Source: Muricomes sp. (GTDB lineage Bacteria; Bacillota; Clostridia; Lachnospirales; Lachnospiraceae). Taken from it: a DNA stretch of 5,755 nucleotides. Below the pieces are notes generated by a model. That model was not told where the DNA came from. It was given only the letters and a program-made list of their open reading frames with translations, and did not search any database. The stretch lies in the NCBI GenBank assembly GCA_020024675.1, contig JAHHTM010000097.1, forward strand, positions 1-5,755. Reading direction: 5' to 3'. How positions within the stretch are numbered: the stretch's first letter is position 1; the number at the start of each line of letters is the position of its first letter. This document shows, piece by piece, positions 1 through 5,755 of the stretch. A program made the position numbers and the translations under genes.

Positions 1-108
1 AAAACCAAAGCATGGATAAAGGAAGAATGTAAATTGCCAGTAGTGCTGACCATAGAAAAGAATGACCAAGCAGCTACTGATGTTATTTTGGGCAACGGAG
101 TTTTTTAA
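1..108 (+). CDS. C-terminal end of an unrecognised protein (partial, start outside window)
   Basis: Frame 1 of the plus strand is open from the first base to a TAA at 106-108, giving 35 residues that begin KTKAWIKEEC and end ATDVILGNGVF. The composition looks like a folded protein end: mixed charged and hydrophobic residues, with a beta-like LPVVLTIEK stretch and no low complexity. The gene converges on the PC4/helicase operon and ends 52 nt before the hairpin at 161-203, which is the expected position for its terminator. I do not recognise the family, and 35 residues are too few to assign a function. The open frame is short enough that chance is possible, but the sensible protein composition and well-placed hairpin favour a real gene. 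Confidence 0.6.
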   Translation, partial: KTKAWIKEECKLPVVLTIEKNDQAATDVILGNGVF

Positions 109-160
109 TTGCCAAACAATTTCTTTAAAAAGTGCATACTTTTGCTAAAAACATATAATA

Positions 161-203
161 AAGGAAAAGACAGATACTCTCTAAGAGTACCTGCCTTTTC
201 CTT
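161..203. terminator. Probable shared (bidirectional) intrinsic terminator hairpin
   Basis: Bases 161-180 pair with 184-203 around a 3-nt loop (181-183). The outer nine pairs, AAGGAAAAG with CTTTTCCTT, are perfect. The whole 20-pair stem has only two mismatches in plus-strand RNA, A170-C194 and A174-C190. In minus-strand RNA the same two positions become U-G wobble pairs, so the stem is fully paired. It sits between the convergent gene ends at 108 and 228, so it can stop transcription from both sides. The downstream U-tracts are weak: ATTTATAATA on the plus side and TATTATATGTTTTT on the minus side. Termination efficiency is therefore uncertain. Confidence 0.75.
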
Positions 204-227
204 ATTTATAATAATATTATCTATCTA

Positions 228-476
228 TTATTCTTCATCTAAAAGAGCCACTTCTCTATCAATCAACTCTTTCAATCTTCTCAATTCAGTTTCATTAAGC
301 GTTATCCCTTTTGTCATCTTTGCATGGTCTGGAGACCAAGTCCTGATGTCATATTTAGGGTCTCTACCATTCCACATTACTTGATTAAATTCTAAATTCC
401 AGCCCTTAGAACCTTCCGAAATGATTCCCAATTCATTGGCAATTTCAAATTTAAAATCCTTGTTTTCTTTAGCCAT
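228..476 (-). CDS. YdbC/PC4-family single-stranded-nucleic-acid-binding protein
   Basis: This 82-residue protein matches the bacterial YdbC branch of the PC4 (transcriptional coactivator p15) fold, a small homodimeric protein that binds single-stranded DNA. Family-typical features are an N-terminal strand (FKFEI, 8-12), GW at 25-26 followed by the LEFN strand, the signature WNGRDPKYDIRTW (35-47), the SPDHAKMTKGITL segment (48-60), and an amphipathic C-terminal helix (about 61-79) for dimerisation. The length is normal for the family, with no sign of truncation. Two in-frame ATGs exist, at 482-480 and 476-474. I chose the second because AAGGAG (486-491) is 9 nt from it but only 3 nt from the first, and because MAKENKDFKFEI resembles family N-termini. 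The first ATG would overlap the helicase stop as ATGA. The gene is the distal member of the operon, 2 nt after the helicase stop, so translational coupling is expected. Family identity is clear; its role with the helicase is inferred. Confidence 0.88.
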   Translation of the reverse strand: MAKENKDFKFEIANELGIISEGSKGWNLEFNQVMWNGRDPKYDIRTWSPDHAKMTKGITLNETELRRLKELIDREVALLDEE

Positions 477-478
477 AA

Positions 479-3400
479 TCATTTTCTCCTTATCGATAAA
501 AACGATTTATTATTTGTTTGTTTTATTCCTCTTTTAGACCACTTAACAGTAAAATTCGGGCCTAAAAGTTGCTTAATATACAGTTCCATTGCTTTGTCAA
601 CGGGCAACCAAACCACTTTTCCAGTAGTACTCTCGATGACGGTATAATTTTCTTTTTTCAACAATTTGATAGCTTGTGGCAAATCTGCCGGACATTTTCT
701 TTCTTCTAAAGATGAAATATCATATTTTCCACTATCCTCAGCCACCATTTCTACATCTGTATTTATTGGCATTTGGTAAATAATCGGTTCAATACCTAAA
801 GACATTTGTTTAATATTATTGTCATTTTTGATAAATGTTTTTTTCTGTGAAGTTAACAAATTACCTTTACTTCTATCTTCAGCAACTATTCCTACATCCG
901 TATTCACTTGTCTGTGGAATTTAATTGGTTCAGCTACTAACGGAGTTTGTTTTATAGCATAATCATCATCTTTAGCCGACAACTTTCCTAAGTAACTAGT
1001 GTCGTTATTCGCGGATTGTAAAGAAATAGTATCATTATTTAGCTTTTTTTCTTTACCAGCTAATATCATAGCTGCCCGTTGTTTGACACGTGCCAACAAC
1101 GTCGTGCTACTATCTTGTTGTTTTACCTTTTGTTCATTTTCTGGATAAATGCCACGCGTTTGTAAATCATTAATCACTCGGTTTATAGTTACATTTGGAT
1201 TTCTAAAATATTCGCTCCCACGAATGCGAATAAAATTCCATCCCAAACGTTCCAAAATAGTTTGTCTTTCCATATCATTACGAACCTGTTCTGGAGAGCT
1301 GTGATATCTATCGCCATCACATTCAATGGCCACTTTTGTATCTCCACATAGTGCTACCATATCGATGCGATACGCACCCACTTTCCATTGTTGTATAATA
1401 TGATACCCGCGAGATTTCAACTGCATCGCCACTTGAACTTCAAATTCAGAATCGGCTAAAGCTGATACGGTATTTCTTTGCATCTCTAATTCACTAGGGT
1501 TCATAGCAAATTCGATAAGGCCTTTTCTGATATCTCCAGGTTTTAAATTTACATTATTATCTAATGAGTGTACTACCCACAATTGGTCCCTGGCTCGGCT
1601 AACTGCCACATTATACCGTTTTCTATACTTATCCTGAAATCCATACCCCAGTAAATGCAAAGGTTCATCTGGTTTTTTCGGACTATCTACTAAGCTGAGG
1701 AAAATTACAACATCCCGTTCATCACCTTGAAAATTAGAAGAATTGCCACACAAAATTTCTCTTTTTTCTATATCTACTGCCTTTATTTTATTACTTATCA
1801 AATTTTCAATATATCTAGCCTGTTCACTACCCAAAAGAGAAATTACGCCAAATGTTTTTCCAACGTATTCGGGTTGCTCAATGCACGCTTGCATTAAGGC
1901 AACAATCGCTTTTGCCTCTTCAATATTAATTTTTCTACTAACATCACGACTTCCGGCAGTCACGCGATAATTGACAACAGCCGGTAACAAATTACTGCTA
2001 CTAGCCGAGCGCAGAGGTAAAATCTTCCCTTCATAAGATAACCAATTACTATAACTTATTATCTCGGGAACACATCTAAAATGTTCCTTTAACATTAACG
2101 GATGATATGTCGTCATCGCTAAATCATAAATAGAGGTCTGCGCATCATAAATTATATCGTTAGGAATATCTTTAGCCAAATACATTTTCCTAATTTCATC
2201 CATTTTATCATTGTCTACGCCAACTCCTATTGGACTTACTTGTTTATCGTCACCAACAATAATAACCTTTTTACCCATATAAAGTATAGCCAGCGAAGAA
2301 ATATCGGCCTGACTAGCTTCATCTAAAATAACAATGTCAAAAATATTTTCTGCTGGATTAAGATTTTCTAGTGCCTTATGTATAGGCATTATCCAAGCGG
2401 GAACCGCTTTCTGACATTTTTTCATCAATTCTCTAGCTTCTGCTCTAAATTTTGGCGCTCTTTTACCAGTTCCCTTCCCAATTTTTCCTACTACTATACG
2501 CCATCCTTGTAAAGCTTGCTGTAAAGATAAGTCAGTCTCAACCCTAGATAACACCCAATACCAACCCAATTTTTCTGCATACTTAGCAGTGATTTGACGG
2601 TAATCTACACTCAATTTCTTACTTTTTATTTGATAATCACTCAAAGGTGTAGAATTTATCTCGTCTAATAACAATGATAATTGTTTCCACTTCCACGCAT
2701 CCATAATATCAGTTGGTACAACATCTCGACCATGAATCCCAACTCGGTCTTTAATAGCCTTAACCCAATCAGGTGCATATGGGCTTAATCGTTTTAAATA
2801 CTCATTGCGCCGATGTAAGAGATTATATTTATCATATACAGTAGTCAATTTTCTAATGCCTTCACCGTATAATTTCACATCTTGACTATTAACTGCTTGG
2901 TATAATTTCTGCATGATATTGCTATTGACACGATTCTCTCTATAAATCAATTTCTCTAATGCATGCAGTCGTGCTTTATATTCATCTATTTTTAAGATAG
3001 CTTCGCATACATTACAATATAAGGGGATATCCACACGCATCGCTTGCAAGCGCTTTTCCAAAATTACCTGCCCAGAATCCAACATACTAATCCCACAAAT
3101 ATCAGTTTCTGGAAAGTTAGTCATATTCAATAACCGTATAAATACTGGATATTCTACTTCTGTCCAGTGCAAAGAGCGACTAATCGCGCATAAATATTGT
3201 TCTATATGTCGCTCTGGTTCAGAACCAAAATCAATGAAAGCGGGAACTTTATGTGGTACTAATAATTCTTCCCAAAAATTATTACAACGCCATCTAGAAT
3301 TTGACAATTCAATATAGATAATTGCCAATTCACATTCCCGTTTAGATTTAATAAAATGCCCAGATATCTGAACAGATTTTAGGGCTTTACTACAATCTTT

Positions 3401-5617
3401 ATGTAGGAAAGAAAAAAACATCGGTAATGTATCATTATTATCAAAATAATTTCTTGCTTCTTTTAACGATGTCAATAACCATTCTTTTGGTACGTCCTCG
3501 GCAATCTCAATATCTTCTCCTATTGATTTATCAGCAAACTCAGCTCCCAATTCTTTTGTTTTATTAATCTGTGCAACAAAATTTTCCCATCGTTTTTTAT
3601 AACCACCACCAGCTTGTACATCCAAAATTATACTTTGCTGCCAAGGAGTTAACTCCACATAACTCTGACAATATTTTTTTAAATTCTGTAAAGCTTCCAC
3701 CGCTGGATAATCAAAAGAAAATTCTTTTCCCTGATAATTATGACAATATATTCGTTTATCTTTAGCCTTAATTTTCAATTTTTCCTGCGAGTTTACGGAT
3801 TTAATATATTCTTGCAATTCATTTAAGTCATTACATATTTCAGAAAATTTATCCAACGTCCAAAGTTCTGTTGGCGCTGGTAAAATACAATTTAATTCCA
3901 AAACATCCTCTTCAGTTATAATACTATTACTCTGATACAGTTCTGCCAATTCATTAAATGTCAATGGCAATACAGAATCAGCTATAACTTTCCCAGGAAT
4001 GTAATCTAATTTTCCCCTCTGGCTAGATACAAATTTAGCCGCTTCAGTTGGAGTAAAACTTTCTCCCTGATATGTAATAGATTGACATTCTTGTTGCAAA
4101 CTCATAAAAATTTTTTTACGTACTTCACTAAGCTGAGCGATAATATCTTGTCTCTTTCTCCCTAAAACTTCTATTTCCTTTTTCAACTCACTAGCTGAAT
4201 GCTCAGACATAAAATCAGTAATTCCAGCTACTGATTTTTGCATATCCTTATTAGAATCATCCAATAAAGATACACATAAACTCTGTAAACCAGGAACAAT
4301 TTTGTCCTTCAAAACGGTCAATGCTTTTGTCGTTTGGCTAGTGACAAGGATACTCTTTCCCTGAGAAATAAAATGTCCCAAAAGATTGGCAATAGTATGT
4401 GTTTTTCCTGTACCTGGTGGACCTTGCACCAATACTGCACTGTATTTTTCAATGCGTTGAGCGATTTCCAACTGTTCTCGATTTGCTTCTTTACTAAGCA
4501 AAATATCTTCACTTTCGCCGCCAACCATCGCCAACTGCTTATCAATCGAAAATTTTCTTTCAGCCAGCGGAGGAGCGATAATTCCCCCTTGAGTAAGGTC
4601 CAATATAGTTTTAGGAATAATTCCTTTTTCTTGCACAGATTCTAGAATTTTTTCAATAGCGCCAACCGTCCCATCAGGCCTTTTTCTGATAAAAAAATAC
4701 GGCTCATTATATATCAAACAATCGCATTTATTTTCCCATCCATCTAATACAGCTGTATCTACATACTGTCCTTTTGATGTTAGCTTTCTTATAAATACCT
4801 TAAAAAAATCTAGTGTTTCATTTCTATCTAAAGGGTGATATTCTTTTTCTGCAACCTCTCGCCTTAAAGCTGGTATCTCTTGCAAATTAAGACCATTTAT
4901 CTGCTTTAACCCATCTGAATAAAGTTCTGAAATTGCCTCCGTATCACGAATCAATATAATATTTTGTTCGGCATCAAATTCTAGACAAACCTTTCGAAGT
5001 AAAATAGGATGTTTCAAAGTACCATCCTTATGACAAAAAATGCCATTAGCCACCACCATTTCCTTTATTTCACCATTGCGCTGCAAATCAAAATAAGCCC
5101 TATACAATTTAATAAACCATGCATGATTTTGCGCGATTTTTTTCTGCTTTGCCGCCCATTTATTTCTTTTCAAAATCCAGGTATTATATGCAGTTACCCT
5201 TGCTCGCTCTTCTTCAAAACTGACTTCCTTTTCTTCTTGTCTGCCAGAAACCTTATCTTTAATAACAATATTTCTTCTAGAAAAGCAAATGTCCATTTCT
5301 TTATAATTATTCCAATCTGCAGATAACCAACCATCTAATATCTTAGGAGGCAAAGAGCAAGCCGTATATTCTTCCTTTTGCACAGATAGTAGTATTGCTT
5401 CCTCGTCTATATCTTCATTTAAACTGTCATCTTTTACTCTATCTTGGTAAAACAATCTTATTTTATCTTCTTTTTTAGGTAAATCAGCGCACTTCAATAA
5501 CCATTCATATTTATCGATATCTACAATGTCGTTTTTTCGCAACTTATGTAATTCTTCAATGTATTTAAATAACGATGTTGCCTTTTCAATACTAATATCT
5601 TGTTGATTATTATCCAT
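479..5617 (-). CDS. Large UPF1-like SF1 helicase fused to a DUF559/Vsr-like nuclease
   Basis: This protein of about 1712 residues probably unwinds or translocates on nucleic acid and cleaves it with a fused nuclease. Domains, in residues from the chosen start: a family-typical N-terminal region (about 10-370), including DIDKYEWLL and HPILLRKVCLEFD; an SF1 core with Walker A GPPGTGKT (399-406), motif Ia VTSQTTKAL (425-433), Walker B DEASQAD (1099-1105), motif III GDDKQ (1122-1126), EHFRC (1178-1182), motif V QGDERD (1297-1302) and motif VI YNVAVSRAR (1335-1343). All ATPase motifs look intact. About 650 mostly helical residues lie between motifs Ia and II, with a likely coiled coil at about 475-504. 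A PD-(D/E)XK-type nuclease domain follows (about 1386-1488) with YRID (D1419), IECDGDRYH (E1432) and LGWNFIRIRGS. The polar tail has a duplicated motif (1555-1581, 1602-1628) and a small C-terminal region (1642-1712). I chose the ATG at 5617 because AGGTGAT lies 7 nt upstream; GTG 5629 and ATG 5626 fall inside that site. There are no frameshifts or stops. Antiphage defence is an inference from architecture only. Confidence 0.92.
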   Translation of the reverse strand: MDNNQQDISIEKATSLFKYIEELHKLRKNDIVDIDKYEWLLKCADLPKKEDKIRLFYQDRVKDDSLNEDIDEEAILLSVQKEEYTACSLPPKILDGWLSADWNNYKEMDICFSRRNIVIKDKVSGRQEEKEVSFEEERARVTAYNTWILKRNKWAAKQKKIAQNHAWFIKLYRAYFDLQRNGEIKEMVVANGIFCHKDGTLKHPILLRKVCLEFDAEQNIILIRDTEAISELYSDGLKQINGLNLQEIPALRREVAEKEYHPLDRNETLDFFKVFIRKLTSKGQYVDTAVLDGWENKCDCLIYNEPYFFIRKRPDGTVGAIEKILESVQEKGIIPKTILDLTQGGIIAPPLAERKFSIDKQLAMVGGESEDILLSKEANREQLEIAQRIEKYSAVLVQGPPGTGKTHTIANLLGHFISQGKSILVTSQTTKALTVLKDKIVPGLQSLCVSLLDDSNKDMQKSVAGITDFMSEHSASELKKEIEVLGRKRQDIIAQLSEVRKKIFMSLQQECQSITYQGESFTPTEAAKFVSSQRGKLDYIPGKVIADSVLPLTFNELAELYQSNSIITEEDVLELNCILPAPTELWTLDKFSEICNDLNELQEYIKSVNSQEKLKIKAKDKRIYCHNYQGKEFSFDYPAVEALQNLKKYCQSYVELTPWQQSIILDVQAGGGYKKRWENFVAQINKTKELGAEFADKSIGEDIEIAEDVPKEWLLTSLKEARNYFDNNDTLPMFFSFLHKDCSKALKSVQISGHFIKSKRECELAIIYIELSNSRWRCNNFWEELLVPHKVPAFIDFGSEPERHIEQYLCAISRSLHWTEVEYPVFIRLLNMTNFPETDICGISMLDSGQVILEKRLQAMRVDIPLYCNVCEAILKIDEYKARLHALEKLIYRENRVNSNIMQKLYQAVNSQDVKLYGEGIRKLTTVYDKYNLLHRRNEYLKRLSPYAPDWVKAIKDRVGIHGRDVVPTDIMDAWKWKQLSLLLDEINSTPLSDYQIKSKKLSVDYRQITAKYAEKLGWYWVLSRVETDLSLQQALQGWRIVVGKIGKGTGKRAPKFRAEARELMKKCQKAVPAWIMPIHKALENLNPAENIFDIVILDEASQADISSLAILYMGKKVIIVGDDKQVSPIGVGVDNDKMDEIRKMYLAKDIPNDIIYDAQTSIYDLAMTTYHPLMLKEHFRCVPEIISYSNWLSYEGKILPLRSASSSNLLPAVVNYRVTAGSRDVSRKINIEEAKAIVALMQACIEQPEYVGKTFGVISLLGSEQARYIENLISNKIKAVDIEKREILCGNSSNFQGDERDVVIFLSLVDSPKKPDEPLHLLGYGFQDKYRKRYNVAVSRARDQLWVVHSLDNNVNLKPGDIRKGLIEFAMNPSELEMQRNTVSALADSEFEVQVAMQLKSRGYHIIQQWKVGAYRIDMVALCGDTKVAIECDGDRYHSSPEQVRNDMERQTILERLGWNFIRIRGSEYFRNPNVTINRVINDLQTRGIYPENEQKVKQQDSSTTLLARVKQRAAMILAGKEKKLNNDTISLQSANNDTSYLGKLSAKDDDYAIKQTPLVAEPIKFHRQVNTDVGIVAEDRSKGNLLTSQKKTFIKNDNNIKQMSLGIEPIIYQMPINTDVEMVAEDSGKYDISSLEERKCPADLPQAIKLLKKENYTVIESTTGKVVWLPVDKAMELYIKQLLGPNFTVKWSKRGIKQTNNKSFLSIRRK
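486..492 (-). promoter_or_regulatory. Ribosome binding site of the PC4 gene, inside the helicase 3' end
   Basis: The minus strand reads TAAGGAG here, a near-consensus Shine-Dalgarno sequence. It lies within the last codons of the helicase gene and is 9 nt from the ATG at 476 but only 3 nt from the ATG at 482. This spacing decides the start choice and places initiation where ribosomes finishing the helicase arrive. Confidence 0.75.
734..955 (-). repeat. Two-copy imperfect 27-residue repeat in the helicase tail
   Basis: Two 81-nt units, 875-955 (first in the protein) and 734-814 (second), encode ungapped 27-residue segments. Both begin IKQ, share EPI, and contain NTDV followed by VAED near the end. 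By hand I count 15 of 27 identical residues and about 57 of 81 identical bases. The start-to-start period is 141 nt, or 47 residues. Similarity fades outside the 27 residues. The units lie in a polar linker between the nuclease domain and the C-terminal region, so they may be duplicated binding peptides or an evolving linker. No known motif is recognised. Confidence 0.8.
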
Positions 5618-5624
5618 AATATCC

Positions 5625-5631
5625 ATCACCT
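5625..5631 (-). promoter_or_regulatory. Ribosome binding site of the helicase-nuclease gene
   Basis: The minus strand reads AGGTGAT, matching seven bases of the 16S anti-Shine-Dalgarno complement (AAGGAGGTGATC). It ends 7 nt before the ATG at 5617. The two more upstream candidate starts, GTG at 5629 and ATG at 5626, lie within this site, and no other purine-rich site precedes them. This supports the 5617 start. Confidence 0.55.
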
Positions 5632-5640
5632 AAATAAACG

Positions 5641-5668
5641 ATATTTACATATATAATACTTTTGACAA
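5641..5668 (-). promoter_or_regulatory. Weak candidate promoter for the helicase-PC4 operon
   Basis: Reading the minus strand, TTGTCA (5663-5668, five of six matches to the -35 consensus) is followed after 16 nt by AAATAT (5641-5646, three of six matches to -10), with a TG one base before the -10. TATTAT (5653-5658) is a better -10 but has no convincing -35 at the right distance. The 81-bp AT-rich gap upstream of the helicase is large enough for its own promoter, but the hexamers are weak and AT-rich DNA produces chance matches. Transcription from the upstream gene is equally possible. Confidence 0.25.
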
Positions 5669-5698
5669 ATGCAAACATTTTTACGTATAAATTAAAAT

Positions 5699-5755
5699 CT
5701 ATTCTTCTTTCTTACGGCCACCTCCTAGATCTACACCCTCTAAACAATACTTAGC
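5699..5755 (-). CDS. C-terminal end of an upstream gene (partial, unrecognised)
   Basis: On the minus strand, one frame is open from the window edge to a TAG at 5701-5699, giving 18 residues: AKYCLEGVDLGGGRKKEE. The other two frames contain stops within the first 15 bases. A charged, lysine/glutamate-rich ending is a common protein C-terminus. It points the same way as the helicase, with 81 nt between its stop and the helicase ATG, so it could be the preceding gene of the same locus. No family can be assigned from 18 residues, and a chance open frame of this length cannot be excluded. Confidence 0.45.
   Translation of the reverse strand, partial: AKYCLEGVDLGGGRKKEE

Noticed and set aside
128..143. 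Small hairpin AAAAGT-GCAT-ACTTTT between the partial plus-strand gene and the main terminator.
   Set aside because: Only six AT-rich pairs; expected by chance in this composition and not followed by a clear U-tract on the plus strand.
3005..3016. CxxC pair (C868, C871) in the helicase insertion, suggesting a zinc or iron-sulfur site.
   Set aside because: No second cysteine or histidine pair was found nearby, so a metal-binding site is not supported.
4334..4645. Plus-strand open frame of 103 codons inside the helicase gene, opposite the Walker A region.
   Set aside because: It lies antisense to the most conserved helicase motifs, has no ribosome binding site I can see, and its product is unlike any family I know; it is a shadow of the real gene.
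5009..5326. Plus-strand open frame of 105 codons near the helicase N-terminal region.
   Set aside because: The product is rich in Phe, Ile and Ser, as expected from the antisense of lysine- and glutamate-rich coding DNA. It is fully covered by the family-typical helicase N-terminal domain.
5718..5726. Perfect Shine-Dalgarno-like AGGAGGTGG on the minus strand.
   Set aside because: No usable start codon follows at a normal distance; the only GTG overlaps the site and its frame closes after nine codons. It is better explained as Gly-Gly codons of the upstream gene end.
1..5755. CRISPR arrays, tRNA or rRNA genes, insertion sequences, attachment sites.
   Set aside because: No regularly spaced repeats, cloverleaf-like segments, transposase genes or flanking direct repeats were seen; nearly the whole window is one continuous coding region.

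Overview
This window comes from a low-GC bacterium, most likely of the Bacillota. The evidence is the AT-rich sequence, strong purine-rich ribosome binding sites (AAGGAG and AGGTGAT), and a YdbC-type PC4 protein, a family I associate with low-GC Gram-positives. I cannot name a genus, and nothing here places the window firmly on a plasmid or prophage.

Layout from left to right: (1) positions 1-108 hold the last 35 codons of an unrecognised plus-strand gene. (2) Positions 109-227 are a short convergent intergenic gap with a 20-bp hairpin (161-203), probably a shared terminator. (3) Positions 228-476, minus strand, encode an 82-residue YdbC/PC4-like single-stranded-nucleic-acid-binding protein. 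(4) Positions 479-5617, minus strand, encode one very large protein of about 1712 residues. It has a family-typical N-terminal domain, a UPF1/DNA2-like superfamily 1 helicase core split by a roughly 650-residue helical insertion, a DUF559/Vsr-like (REase_MTES_1575-type) nuclease domain, and a tail with a duplicated 27-residue motif and a small C-terminal region. (5) Positions 5618-5698 are an 81-bp AT-rich gap that may hold a weak promoter and carries the ribosome binding site. (6) Positions 5699-5755 appear to be the end of another minus-strand gene.

The helicase-nuclease and the PC4 protein are almost certainly co-translated: only 2 nt separate the stop from the preferred start, and the PC4 ribosome binding site lies inside the last helicase codons. 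A natural reading is a two-gene nucleic-acid-processing module. The helicase would unwind or translocate on DNA or RNA, the fused nuclease would cut, and the PC4 protein would bind the exposed single strands. Related helicase-nuclease fusions occur in accessory and antiphage gene sets, so defence is a reasonable hypothesis. The sequence alone does not prove it, and the neighbouring genes are cut off by the window edges.
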